A stretch of DNA of 64,000 bases from Martinezella hainanensis (GCF_900094555.1 NZ_FMAC01000018.1:1-64000); one strand, 5' to 3'. Shown: positions 20,001 through 27,606, counted from the stretch's first letter. The notes: generated by a model not told the origin, from the sequence alone. Program-made: numbers and translations.

Positions 20001-23000
20001 AATCTCGTCGCCAAGTCGACCAATGATATCAATGTCATCGGCTCGACGATGGCGGCCGACGGAAAACTTGGCTTGCAGGCTGGCAAGAACGTCACCATCG
20101 CTGAAGCGACCGATAGTGCTACCCTCGACGTCAAGAGCTCCAGCAAGAAGAGCGGCTTCTTCGGTTCGACGAAGGAGAATGTTTCCGGACATCTGGAGAC
20201 CACGACGGCGATTGGGTCTTCGGTTTCGGGGAAAGGCGGCGCCGCGATTATCTCCGGTGGCGATACGACAGTCTCCGCCTCCAAGATTACGGCAGGCGAC
20301 GACACCCACACCTCCGATTTGAACATTCTGACCGGTGGCAATCTGATCGTCAGCGCTGGCAAGGATACTGAAACTGAACACGACAGCGCCAAGCGCAAAG
20401 GATTCCTGCGCAGTGGGAGCTACAGCTATGATGGCTATAATGAAACGACGGTCGGGTCACAGCTTTCGGCTTCTGGCGACGTCACTCTCGATGCCGGCAA
20501 GGCGGCGGCCATTGTCGGCTCGAAGGTCAACGCCGATGGCTCCCTAAATATCTCCGGTGAGAGTGTCTCCATCATTGGCGCGCAGGAGAATCACCAATCC
20601 GATAGCAAGCGCAAGGATTCCGGTCTCTTCGTCGGCTCCGGCGGCGGCTTCATCTCACTTTACGGCAAGAACGAGAAGCAGGGCCAGCAATCTTCCACGG
20701 ATAACGTCGGCTCAGAGCTTACGGCCGGGAACGACGTCAACCTAGCGGCGAGGGCAACCGATCTCAACATCATGGGATCGTCTGTCAATGCCGATCGCGA
20801 CATCAACCTGTCGGCCGCTCGCGACGTCAACGTGACCCCGGGCGCCGAGAGCTCGTCACAATCCGAACAGCAGAAGAAGTCCGGGTTCGGCTTGGCCCTT
20901 TCCGCCGGCAATGGCGGCTTCTCGGTCGGTATCGGCGCGCAGTCGACGAAGGACAGCAAAGCGCAGCAGTCCGATACCAATGCAGTATCGACATTGGCGG
21001 CGGGTCGTGATCTCAACATCTCGGCAGGCAACAACGTCAACCTGCAGGCAACCAGCGCTTCGGCCGAGCGCGACGTCACTCTCTTCGCCGGCAAGGACAT
21101 TAATCTGCTCTCGGCCAATGACGTCACCAATTACGAGGAGGTACATGAGAAAACCTTTGCCGGTGTGACCATCTCGGTGACCAGCCAGATTGGCAAGGCG
21201 GCCGATAGCATCATGAACTCGGCCGAACGTCTTTCCGACAGCGGTGGCGTCAATGCGGTGACTAATACGGCCATTGCCAGCCTCGGTTTCTATGAGGGCT
21301 ACAAGGGGCTGAAGGGCGCCTATGAGGCGCTGACCAGCACGGACCCCAAGGTTGCAACCGGTCTTTCCTTCAGCATCGGCATCAATGCCGGCGTCAGCCA
21401 CCAGGAAAACAGCTGGTCCTCGTCATCCTCGACCCCGGTGGTGACGGATATTCGTGCCGGCCGCTCCATTACCATGGAGGCCGAGAAAGGCTCGATTACC
21501 AGCGACGGCGCGCAGATCCTAGCCGGTTACGACAAGAACGGCATACCCACGATTCCAGGAGATCCGCTGACCGGCGACATCTTCCTGTCAGCAGCGAATG
21601 GCGACATCAACCTCAACGCTGCCGCGGGCACGTCGGATTCGACCAGTTCGAACAAATCCTGGAGCGCCGGCGTCGGCGTCAACTTTGGTTGCACCAGCAA
21701 GGGCGGCTGTCAAGAGACCGGCGTCGGGGTCAACGCCTCCTATGGCAAGGGCGGTTCCGAAACCTCCGGCACCAGCCATACGAACACGCATGTGAGCGGC
21801 ACCGGCGATGTCACCATCGTCACCAACGATCTGGCGCTTAGGGGGGCGACGGTCGGCGGCAATTCAGTTGCGATCGATGTCAAGAACCTGACGATCGAAA
21901 GCCAACTGGATACGCAGAAGGCCAAGGCCGATCAGTTCAATGTCTCCGGCCAGATCGGCTTCGGAAACACCGGCGTTTCCGGCACCGTGCAGAAGGCCAG
22001 GGGCGATGCGGTGCTCGTCTCCGAGCAATCGGGCATTCATGCGGGCACCGGCGGCCTCAACATTGATGTCAGCGGCCAGACGTCGCTTGTCGGCGGGCTG
22101 ATTACCAGCCAGGCGACGGCGGACAAGAACTCCTTCTCCACCGGCACCCTGACGGTTGCGGATATCGACACGCATTCGACCTGGAAGGCCGAAACCTATG
22201 GCGGCGGGATCGGGACTGGCGGACTGACCATCGCTCCTCCCGTTAAGGCCGGCGAGAAGGAGACCGGCAAGGCCTATTCGGCCATCGGCGGCAATATCGG
22301 CATCACGATCACCGATCCGGCGCACCAAGTGCAGGATATCGGCACGATCCGCCGCGACACAGACAACACCAACACCTCGCTACCCGGCTTGCCGGACCTG
22401 CAGAACATCCTGCGTCAGCAGTACAAGACCCAGGCTGATCTGCAGGCAGCGCAGGCGACTATGGCTGGGCTTGTTGGCGATATTGCCAGTGAGTTCTACA
22501 AGCAGGCCGCTCTGAACCAAGACCAGACGGGAATGGACTATTGGAAAGAAGGTGGGGTCGGCCGCGTTCTTCTGCACACGATCGGCGCCGGTATTCTCGG
22601 CGGCGTCAATGGTTGGGAGGGTGCGCTCAAAGGTGCTGCCGGTGCTGCGACCTCTGCACTGCTGACACCAGCCATTGCCGATCTCGTTGATGGCATGCTG
22701 AAGGACAGCACCTTGTCCGATCAGGATAAGCGGACACTCGCCGCCCTGCTTGGCGAGAGCCTGTCTGCTCTGGCTGCCGGCGCTGTCGGTGGTGGCGAAG
22801 GTGCCTCCTACGGCGCCGCGCAGTACCAGTATAATTATCTCACGCATAAAGAGCGTGAGGAGTTCGCTCGAACGCTGGCCGCTTGTGAAGCCTCTGGTGA
22901 CTCTGATTCCCCAGCCTGTAAGCACAAGGAAGAGCTTCAGACTCTGTCGCTTAATCGTGATAAGAAGCTGTCGGATTGCGTCGGAAATTCTTCGGCAGCC

Positions 23001-23786
23001 TGCGTCGAGGCCCGTACCAATCTGCGGATAGCTGCGGCCGAGTATCTCGACGCCGCCCTCGCAGGAAATGGCGAGTCCGATGAGATGTCGCTTCTCGATC
23101 GACACATGGTGTTCCTAGACGCCTGGAAATACGCAGACAGCAATGATGCGCAAAACGGTCAGGACTTCGGTGATATAGAATCCACTCTGAAGAGCGATGC
23201 AGCCAAAGCCCTGCTGACAGGTTCGAAAACTCAAATTGCCAGCATCATCCGCGACCCGATCATGCTCGGCGCCATCGCATGGGGTGGCTGGGGCAATGCC
23301 AAGACCACTATTGGAGACGTTGCGGGCCCGTTGCCGGACAGCGTCGCTGGTCTGCCTGAAAAATATGTTCGTGTCATCGATAATGCGGGCAACGTCGTCA
23401 TCGTTGGTCCAAATGGCGAAACTTATCGCGATATCGCCGCCGCCCAACTGGCGGCCGTGACCACAATTAGGACAGACTGGCCTGAACTTAGCGGTAGTTT
23501 GCGTGAGGCCTCTAATGCTGCTAGTGCTGCTTTGGCCGGAAAAGGCAAGATCAATTATGGTATTGGTTCGTTTAATAGCGAACAGACGATGGTTATGGGG
23601 GAAGCTTGGGTCGGGCCCGGATATCGCACTACTTCCAGCGGGTACTATGAGAGTGCCGACGGCCTCAGGCAATTTAGACCGCCGAGCTTCAAACCTCAGC
23701 TTGGTAAAACGCAAGCGAATTTTGAACAACGACTTCCTGGGCAGACGAAATGGGGGGCTAACGGTCATGTGGATGTTATCCCATGA
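11022..23786 (+). CDS. cdiA: Giant TpsA/CdiA-type filamentous haemagglutinin with C-terminal toxin
   Basis: 4254 residues. Order of parts: a long signal peptide (residues 1-47, LLSALLVFQPMLANAQ); the TPS secretion domain (about 60-280) with the classic NPNGITC near residue 160 and a CAGC pair; a long array of 90-95-residue repeats (about 475-1960) rich in GGNI, AGTLLSAG and SHGNV-like turns; a unique insert (about 2170-2320); haemagglutinin-2-type repeats (about 2860-3400); a Gly/Ala hydrophobic pretoxin region with YNYLTHKE near 3935, in the place of the usual VENN motif; and a variable toxin tail. The last 85 residues (AWVGPGYRTTSS, SADGLRQFRPPSFKP, LGKTQANFEQRLPG, NGHVDV) resemble polymorphic RNase-type toxins of the BECR fold, such as the Ntox17 group. 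Exported by the TpsB at 8623. The next gene overlaps its stop and encodes immunity. Base composition falls towards AT in the last 300 bases. Confidence 0.93.
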   Translation: MTMTSARVSSGENGKVSVRHLSSATRQLSATLLSALLVFQPMLANAQSVSAAGLAPAANQPSVGAAPNGVPLIDIVTPNATGLSHNKYDNFNVGTQGLILNNFKGEVDTSNLGGATPGNPNLNGSGPASVILNEVTSGNRSALNGPTEVFGGRADVIIANPNGITCAGCGFINTPRATLTTGVPNIGADGGLTGFTVNGGDVTFEGAGGNFAAALGAVDLFDVVSRQIHVNAPIYGKTIRLTGGASQYNYATGEATALTATSGTPEYAIDGTALGAMQADRIKVVVTEKGAGVRMSGDMAANAGELSLSADGKISIGNASARDGVTITSKQKVTAAKVTSRQKVAVRADQGITLQSIAADSDIVLASGTGLLSISGDVNSGATVQMGSGGGIAAGSVTAGNGAATLVASSGDIAIAGAANSTGDLTLAATAGSISAASLLSYNNLALTAGNSLAVSGNVLAQGNVNATARSISTGMVVSGINIAATSADLNGNVVLGAAGNLSLTATGGNIATGNLQSAGSLNTGATGNITAGNIQSAGNLTAIATSLTAANVTSHGGLTVNAAMNASGQILGAGDILISGAGIQATAIASGVDFASTNAAGGNIVLGSAGALDLTAGAGTITVGTLLSAGNLTAQASLLQSNNLTSHGNVAIDGGLRVTNQLLGASDITINGNANGVSAGLVASGVNFAATKAAGGNIVLAGSGDLTINDSAGAIHAGTVLAAGAINATGQTITADAITGGKNITLTGATSPTAGSGSVKISGQVLGGGNVGITGSSIAADAIVSGVDIAATNAAGGRITLGPTATGAGNLTLTTAGAISAGTLLSAGDLIANGGSISAGNISAHHNMTLGGVVSVSGQILGAGNVLISGQSLSAQTLVAGIDFNATNAAGGNIVLGQTGDLAVNVNGAVAASTIQAAGAIGISGASVSAASITGQKDISLSGGSAGGVAVTSQLLGGGNVGISGSSIKVGTAVSGIDFAATAAANGNIVQTTSGDLTFASAGIIDTGTLLSAGKLNATGSAITAGTVTAHGDVTLNGAVSVTNQILGSGNVSITGQSLSAQTVVAGIDFGATNAAGGNIVVGQLGDLTAQLSGGFSVSTMQAASAINVNAATMTADTITGHHDITLSGATTVNQQILGGGNIGILGSSIKAGAIVSGVDFAGTAAANGNIVQTTSGNLTLASTGSIKTGTLLSAGSFSASGATVTADVVTAHGDMMLNGATSVAGQILGAGNVLITGQSLSAQSVVAGIDFDATNRAGGNIVLSQAGDLTARLSGGLSASTMQAAGTINVNAAAVTADTVTGHQDIALAGATTVHGQILGGGNISISGPSIAAGAIVSGVDFTGTAAANGNIVQTSSGDMSLTSSGNLTIGTLSSAGNLTAQGSDLSASSVTSHGTTDLAATGLVNVSGQVLSTGNLSIDGASLNAGLLVSGVDFAATAANGGNIVLGGAGKTDLTVSGNATAGTILSAGDITAKTADLQAGSVTSHGNVGIIGNVDVSNQILAAGDLTINGGSISAPTLISGIDFAATNAAGGNIVLASSGSTNLTASGNISAGTILSAGGFMANAADVIADSITAHGNAGIVGNVDVSNQIIAAGDLTVSGGHINAPTLISGIDFAATNARGGGIVLGTAGDMNLTASAGITAQTMLSAGAINASGSAIVANTMTGHGDITLAGSNSVNVSGQLLGAGDVLLSGSTVQLGQAVTGVDFAATARSSNGAIALGSSGDLTINAGSASAGTLIVAGNLNVAASAFTGGNITGHGAVAIGSATSPGAVRINGQLLGASNVSVTGSGVSGNVMAAGVDFAAMDQSGAGNVILGQGGNLTLASTVGDISFNSLLAAGTITANAANNISVNAVAHGDLSLTAGNAITLNGQSLASRNANLSARSITIDTLVSGVDFAATNAAAGGSLMLQRTGAMTLSASSGSISANSLLSGGNLAATATQNIGYNSLQSLGDAALTSPSAIAYTSTTRVGGNLTLNTGTLDLSGSRGSRIAAGGSLIVNASSANLSGSNLVFGGLTLNLSGGADLSNAQVSTVTNAGGSGDITISAAGLATTAGTSLLAAHDLTLNLPSLGNIGQLAAGNNLTFNVAGDFYNSPSGLVFAGNNANLFVGGTLTNDQGAILADGGLTIRGTTEGQRNAAVTNVSGLIQAGGDMSILTSNLTNRRSTTPTWVTGQLVSSGGVVGTFVLNPAVAGQPFAYLESTDQNMFQLYAGVDPGQFSDYQPLLYSVATLADGTSYRAWTWVSGSGPTEVRPIFDWIKARVPKDANGNPILDPNNPSRYFIVDEVVRNGSDTSTTYTWDPTSNISQSVYEDRFTSALSPEAVIRAGGNLTVDATNLANSYSRIEAGGNASLTGSTLINEGVVLNRTTTLTCSAQSACSAYNADGTADPSRNIANGTSIMSGSQVIGGAAGTLKAARALSLNFGTVNNTSLGSTGGGAAVSAPSTSSDPLSALNGMTAGGALFNVNAALGSFTSNGGANVGSGPSLTGTGTTIASGPTVNGGNLTAAVGASVGSNGVTLVSGPSISSGTLTASGAAINPNSLMGKLTAALGNSGNLAQVLQVNGAQLASLAKPQSGGVGGTVPGQVFLFETRAAFLDVSKFYGSSYFIDRVGYTPETKVPFLGDAYFDNQLVDEQMRQLVGDGLGAGSFIPGNNATDQMKTLLDNGIAYAEANGLALGQVLTPEQAASLTQSMVIYQTQIVDGAQVLVPVVYLSAADKAKVNAGGAVIAGNTVNIDAGSINNSGAIAAADGMTINATEIKANGGTFLAGGNMNLNATNGITLAAQTMTIGGQNVVNTNAGVSAGGNLQIAAGGTLSLEGTKIAAGGNAQLSGTNVNLAAVKVDNGGQQNATGARVNAGGNLTIAGANDVNIIGSSAKAGGDLKVKATDGAVNIVSTDVARKTDDGYSKTTGTDQQASQLSAGGNLQVNANTGVLISGSDLTAKGDVGLTSNGDINVTTSQNQSNSTFGKNSSSELTHNGSTITAGGNLVAKSTNDINVIGSTMAADGKLGLQAGKNVTIAEATDSATLDVKSSSKKSGFFGSTKENVSGHLETTTAIGSSVSGKGGAAIISGGDTTVSASKITAGDDTHTSDLNILTGGNLIVSAGKDTETEHDSAKRKGFLRSGSYSYDGYNETTVGSQLSASGDVTLDAGKAAAIVGSKVNADGSLNISGESVSIIGAQENHQSDSKRKDSGLFVGSGGGFISLYGKNEKQGQQSSTDNVGSELTAGNDVNLAARATDLNIMGSSVNADRDINLSAARDVNVTPGAESSSQSEQQKKSGFGLALSAGNGGFSVGIGAQSTKDSKAQQSDTNAVSTLAAGRDLNISAGNNVNLQATSASAERDVTLFAGKDINLLSANDVTNYEEVHEKTFAGVTISVTSQIGKAADSIMNSAERLSDSGGVNAVTNTAIASLGFYEGYKGLKGAYEALTSTDPKVATGLSFSIGINAGVSHQENSWSSSSSTPVVTDIRAGRSITMEAEKGSITSDGAQILAGYDKNGIPTIPGDPLTGDIFLSAANGDINLNAAAGTSDSTSSNKSWSAGVGVNFGCTSKGGCQETGVGVNASYGKGGSETSGTSHTNTHVSGTGDVTIVTNDLALRGATVGGNSVAIDVKNLTIESQLDTQKAKADQFNVSGQIGFGNTGVSGTVQKARGDAVLVSEQSGIHAGTGGLNIDVSGQTSLVGGLITSQATADKNSFSTGTLTVADIDTHSTWKAETYGGGIGTGGLTIAPPVKAGEKETGKAYSAIGGNIGITITDPAHQVQDIGTIRRDTDNTNTSLPGLPDLQNILRQQYKTQADLQAAQATMAGLVGDIASEFYKQAALNQDQTGMDYWKEGGVGRVLLHTIGAGILGGVNGWEGALKGAAGAATSALLTPAIADLVDGMLKDSTLSDQDKRTLAALLGESLSALAAGAVGGGEGASYGAAQYQYNYLTHKEREEFARTLAACEASGDSDSPACKHKEELQTLSLNRDKKLSDCVGNSSAACVEARTNLRIAAAEYLDAALAGNGESDEMSLLDRHMVFLDAWKYADSNDAQNGQDFGDIESTLKSDAAKALLTGSKTQIASIIRDPIMLGAIAWGGWGNAKTTIGDVAGPLPDSVAGLPEKYVRVIDNAGNVVIVGPNGETYRDIAAAQLAAVTTIRTDWPELSGSLREASNAASAALAGKGKINYGIGSFNSEQTMVMGEAWVGPGYRTTSSGYYESADGLRQFRPPSFKPQLGKTQANFEQRLPGQTKWGANGHVDVIP
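12450..16750 (+). repeat. About fifteen degenerate tandem repeats (~285 bp) inside tpsA
   Basis: The coding unit of about 90-95 codons recurs with a core of the form SGVDFAATNAAGGNIV, then a GDLTL-like strand, AGTLLSAGNL, and QILGAGNV. Core positions recur near 12798, 13081, 13383, 13669 and 13955, then about every 280 bases to about 16730. The repeats encode the beta-helical stalk that holds the toxin away from the cell. Confidence 0.8.
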
Positions 23787-24133
23787 AGGCTGAGGTAAAG
23801 CAGTACTCGATGGTTGGAGGTGAGTTCTCCAGCTACTGGCCAGATGATGTAACGGACTTTTGTATAGGAGCTGATGTAACGGTTGGCCCAGAAGGTGTCC
23901 CCGGGGGGGACATCTTCAGCTTTCAGGTCTGCACTCCTCGTTGGCTTGCACACAGCGCAGGAGGGAAGCCATACTTTATTCGTCATACAATTTTGATGGA
24001 TGAATATGATGAAGATGTGTTGAAATCCACAGTTAGGAAATTGGTCGAAAACACGACCGGTAATTCATGGGAAGAGATTGCGAAGAAATTAGCCCGCTAC
24101 ATGTTTTGGGAGTTCGAGGACTACCAAGCCTGA
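23783..24133 (+). CDS. cdiI: Immunity protein 8 (Imm8)-family antitoxin, CdiI
   Basis: 116 residues. The protein fits the Imm8 pattern: a YWPDD motif near residue 18, a central F-x-VCTPRWL, a conserved RHTILMDEYD, and the C-terminal WEEIAKKLARYMFWEFEDY. Imm8 proteins are cytosolic and neutralise the toxin domain delivered by polymorphic toxin systems. The ATG overlaps the tpsA stop by four bases (ATGA), the standard arrangement of a cognate toxin/immunity pair with translational coupling. The gene is visibly richer in A and T than the tpsA body, and so is the last stretch of tpsA, consistent with exchange of the toxin/immunity cassette as a unit. Confidence 0.9.
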   Translation: MKAEVKQYSMVGGEFSSYWPDDVTDFCIGADVTVGPEGVPGGDIFSFQVCTPRWLAHSAGGKPYFIRHTILMDEYDEDVLKSTVRKLVENTTGNSWEEIAKKLARYMFWEFEDYQA

Positions 24134-24608
24134 ATCGGCTATTTTTGGCTCGTGTGGTCCCGAGCACTCAACGACTACTGTTGTTGTTTGGCAGTTAAAC
24201 GCGAGAATGCGCTCGAGCTCCACACAAAGTGAGGACGACCCAGGTTAGGTGCAAAACGACAGGATTCACGCGAGCGGGCCGCCATGAAGGCGCGCGAGAT
24301 CTATGTGTCGGATCGGCATATTGATAGGTTGAAAGTGAGGGCGAGGAATTTTCAGTGATCATCACAAATCGGCTGCATTGCTGGACTTACTCGGTGTTCA
24401 CCCAACACACCACCCAGAGTAGCCAAGCCACCCGGGTCCAATCATCTAGTCCGCCGATTGAAATCAAGGTCCGCACGATCGCGCCATGCGCCGGAAATGG
24501 TGTGGCATTCCCGAATTTTCCCCACTAAGTAGAAAAGCCGGGTTGGCAAACTCGAATTTGTCCGGTAAGTAGTTTCCATCGCTGCAAATCAATCAGAGGA
24601 GGCGTTGC
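24134..24608. other. Intergenic stretch after the CDI operon, possible transposon debris
   Basis: 475 bases with no supported gene. Near 24333-24550 there are several AATTTTC/GGAATTTTC-like words and a TTCCCCACTAAGTAG word, similar in style to the ends of IS21-family elements. No full end or transposase fragment can be made out. Confidence 0.3.
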
Positions 24609-24659
24609 ATGACACCAGCATCCATCGAAACGCTTCCGTCCGGAATGATCCGAAATTAG
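24609..24659 (+). CDS. Possible 16-codon leader peptide upstream of the ABC exporter
   Basis: A 16-residue frame (MTPASIETLPSGMIRN) starts at an ATG with a very strong ribosome binding site, GAGGAGG, 6 bases upstream. It ends at a TAG, and alternative hairpins begin 12 bases later (24672-24706), followed by TTTT. Strong initiation on so short a frame, followed by alternative stems, is the plan of a translational attenuator. It could also be the decayed start of a former gene. Confidence 0.4.
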   Translation: MTPASIETLPSGMIRN

Positions 24660-24671
24660 GTCATTCCCATT

Positions 24672-24706
24672 CGTGCCGCTCCAAGGGCACGTATGATGCG
24701 GCTTTT
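24672..24706 (+). promoter_or_regulatory. Overlapping alternative hairpins with T-tract (attenuator candidate)
   Basis: CGTGCC (24672-24677) can pair with GGCACG (24686-24691). GCCGC (24675-24679) can instead pair with GCGGC (24698-24702), which is followed at once by TTTT. The two stems share bases and exclude each other, as in antiterminator/terminator pairs. The site lies about 115 bases before the ABC exporter start. Confidence 0.35.
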
Positions 24707-24821
24707 CGTTTCCTTTAAATTTCGACCAATCTGCCGGGGTTAGCTCGTTTCCCTCCGGTAGTGTCTATTAACCCTCGATTTTTGGGGCCGATCGCCGAAA
24801 TGCGGGGTCGGACTGGTTAGC

Positions 24822-26612
24822 ATGACTCGCAAGAAGCTCGACTTCCGTGCCGATGCTTATCGCAATGTGCTCGGCTTTGTTTTTCGTCAGTGGACCCATC
24901 GTCCCGCTCTGGTGGGCACCATCATTCTGCTGGTAATTGTCAGCACGTTGGCCGAAGTTCTGGTGCCGGTGTTTTCCGGCCAGATCGTCGACGCGATCGC
25001 CAGCGGTAGTGAGCCTGCTGACGCCATCCGTGCCTTCGTTATCGTCGTCGCCCTCGGCTTGACCAGCGTGACACTGCGCTGGTTTATCTTCGACGGGATC
25101 ATCCGTCTGACGCTGCGCATCATGGCGGAAGTGGTCAATAACGGCTTCCACAAAGTGCAGCGGTTCTCGACCGATTGGCACGCCAATAGTTTCGCTGGCT
25201 CGACGGTTCGCAAGATCACTCGTGGCATGTGGGCGCTCGACTCGCTCAATGACCTCCTCTTGATAGCCTTGCTGCCCTCGATCATCATGTTGGTGGGTGC
25301 CAGTATCGTGCTCGGCACTTATTGGCCGATCATGGGGCTGATTGTGGCTGCAGGATCGCTGATCTATGTCGCAGTGACGGTAGCGCTCTCGACGGGATAC
25401 GTGTCGCCCGCGGCAAAGCTCGCTAACGCATGGGATACCAAGCTGGGTGGCGCGCTCGCGGATGCCATCAGCTGCAACTCGGTCGTGAAGGCTTTCGGCG
25501 CCGAAAACCGCGAAGAGGAACGTTTGCGCCACGTGCTGGCCAAATGGGACAACCGGACACGGCGGACGTGGAAGCGCGGGACACTGAACGGCACGATCCA
25601 GGGCTTCATGATGGTCTCCATGCAGGCCGGTATTCTTGGTACTGGCCTTGTCATGTGGCAGCGGGGGCTGGCGACGCCGGGCGACATCACATTCGTGTTG
25701 GCGATGTTCTTCGTCCTGCAAGGCTATCTGCGCTCGGTCGGACAAGACATTCGAAACCTGCAGCGTGCCGTCAACGATATGGAAGAACTTGTCCTGCTCG
25801 ACAAAACGCCGCTGGGCATCGACGACAAGCCGAATGCGAAGGCGATCGCGATCGGTAAGGGTGAAATCGTGTTCGATCGTGTTACCTTCCAATACGGGGC
25901 TCATCCTACACCGCTATATGACGATTTCTCGGTTGACATTAAACCGGGCGAGCGGGTTGGCCTGGTTGGTCATTCCGGCTCGGGCAAGACGACCTTCGTC
26001 AAGCTCATCCAGCGCCTCCATGACGTGAAGTCTGGGGCGATCCGAATTGATGGGCAGGATATCGCCCATGTTACGCAGTCTAGCCTGCGCAGCCAGATTG
26101 CCATCGTGCAACAGGAGCCGATCCTGTTTCATCGCACGCTCGCCGAAAACATCGCCTATGGCCGGCCAAACGCGTCACGGCGTGAGATCGAGAATGCAGC
26201 CAAACAGGCCAGCGCGCATCGGTTTATCATGGACCTGCCGAAGGGCTATGAGACCATGGTAGGCGAGCGCGGCGTCAAATTGTCCGGCGGCGAACGTCAG
26301 CGTGTCGCTATCGCCCGGGCCTTTCTGGCTGATGCACACATTCTCATTCTAGACGAGGCGACCTCAAGCCTTGACAGCGAGAGCGAGGTGCAGATCCAGC
26401 AGGCGATGGAGCGCCTGATGGAAGGCCGCACGACGCTCGTAATCGCGCACCGCCTTTCGACAGTGCGGGCGCTGGATCGTCTATTGGTCTTCGACAAGGG
26501 AAAGATCGTGGAAGAGGGTGACCATCAAGCGCTCATTCGGCTCAACAACGGCATTTATCGCAGGCTGTTCGAGCGTCAGGCACTCGAACTGACCAAGGGG
26601 CTGGTGGCATGA
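24822..26612 (+). CDS. ABC half-transporter (fused permease and ATPase), exporter type
   Basis: 596 residues, normal for a homodimeric B-family exporter. Residues 20-320 hold six transmembrane segments of the type-1 ABC membrane domain (for example LVGTIILLVIVSTLAEVLV and LLLIALLPSIIMLVGASIVL). The nucleotide-binding domain follows: Walker A GHSGSGKT, Q-loop VQQEPILF, signature LSGGERQRV, Walker B HILILDEAT, and H-loop AHRLST. It should export a lipid, peptide or drug with ATP; the substrate cannot be read from the sequence. The ATG lacks a good ribosome binding site, while the short frame upstream has a strong one, which hints at a leader-controlled gene. No partner half-transporter is adjacent. 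Confidence 0.92.
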   Translation: MTRKKLDFRADAYRNVLGFVFRQWTHRPALVGTIILLVIVSTLAEVLVPVFSGQIVDAIASGSEPADAIRAFVIVVALGLTSVTLRWFIFDGIIRLTLRIMAEVVNNGFHKVQRFSTDWHANSFAGSTVRKITRGMWALDSLNDLLLIALLPSIIMLVGASIVLGTYWPIMGLIVAAGSLIYVAVTVALSTGYVSPAAKLANAWDTKLGGALADAISCNSVVKAFGAENREEERLRHVLAKWDNRTRRTWKRGTLNGTIQGFMMVSMQAGILGTGLVMWQRGLATPGDITFVLAMFFVLQGYLRSVGQDIRNLQRAVNDMEELVLLDKTPLGIDDKPNAKAIAIGKGEIVFDRVTFQYGAHPTPLYDDFSVDIKPGERVGLVGHSGSGKTTFVKLIQRLHDVKSGAIRIDGQDIAHVTQSSLRSQIAIVQQEPILFHRTLAENIAYGRPNASRREIENAAKQASAHRFIMDLPKGYETMVGERGVKLSGGERQRVAIARAFLADAHILILDEATSSLDSESEVQIQQAMERLMEGRTTLVIAHRLSTVRALDRLLVFDKGKIVEEGDHQALIRLNNGIYRRLFERQALELTKGLVA

Positions 26613-27606
26613 GGCAAACTCTTGAACTGCCAATCCGCTTTTCCGATATCGTTCTCAAGAGTGGTCCTTGGCATGGAAAGGAGGAACGAAACGCCACTCA
26701 ACGATATTCCGTGGACCCGTCCGGTGACGATCAGGCTCAGATGTGGCTTGGAGCGCATTTTCACAGGAGTCTATACGCTTTGGACTTTCTGGAAGTTGAA
26801 CGGCCACCGAAATCGTGACGCAAATGAACAATCTGCTCATCTAAAGTTGTTTTGGGGCAAGTCTTTAGGGGGCGCCCCGGTTTCCGCGCGCAATCATCGG
26901 CGCCTCGCCGGCCCTTGACATCAAATAAGCCGAAAACGCGCCTGCCGATAAAGAGGGCGTTTGTTATTTCAGTTTTGCTTGTGCATGGGCCGCGGAACTT
27001 ACTCAGGTCATCAGTGTGGCCGACTTCGCCCTTGTCAACGTCTGGAGGATCGCCGGGTTTGCGAGAAGGATTATAGATGGCCTGACAGTCAATCGGCGAT
27101 CGGAAAGCCCAGGCGCGGAAATGATTCATAGAAACCGTGTTGATTATTGTGGCTGTGGAAGCGCGGATATCCGTCTTGGCCGTGGCATGCCCTTGAGGCC
27201 GAATACGCTCATGCAGACTACGCAGGGATAGATTCTATTTGCGACCAGGGCGGACCATACGTTCCACGCATGCTTGCTCGTATGCGGCGAAAATACCTGC
27301 GCATTTCGCATGGAACTTTAGGTATTCCCGCAACCATCTCTCAATCGACTTAGCTGTAAGCCGAAAAAAGCTGCAAATAGTAGCGGTGTGGCCGTTGCCC
27401 ACCAGTGCGCGCTGGTCAGGCGCATTGTGCCTGAACTTTGAAATCCGCTGCTCCATTCAATTTGCCTGAAGCAAGCTCCCGTTTTCGGCTGCTATTCCAT
27501 AAGCCCACGTTTGGTCGAACATTTTCGGCGAAAGGTGGGCGCGGCAACCATTCATGCTTTGTTCAGCCAACCAGTTTCAGGATGACGACATGAATGGAGG
27601 TTCGCT
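26613..27606. other. Intergenic stretch of about 1 kb without a supported gene
   Basis: Several overlapping short frames lie on both strands. One (26609-26818) overlaps the exporter stop as ATGA, but its translation shows no motif. The minus-strand frame 26761-27129 has no ribosome binding site. The stretch looks like decayed sequence between the exporter and the His-rich peptide gene. Confidence 0.45.

Noticed and set aside
24240..24580. IS21-like end words downstream of the immunity gene
   Set aside because: Words such as GGAATTTTC and TTCCCCAC are suggestive, but no matching pair of ends, target repeat or transposase fragment could be found.
24768..25904. 378-codon minus-strand frame opposite the ABC exporter
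   Set aside because: Antisense to a well-supported transporter; His/Asp/Gln-rich composition is typical of a reverse-frame shadow.
26609..26818. 69-codon frame overlapping the exporter stop as ATGA
   Set aside because: The overlap looks like coupling, but the translation has no recognisable pattern and competes with other equally poor frames in a decayed region.
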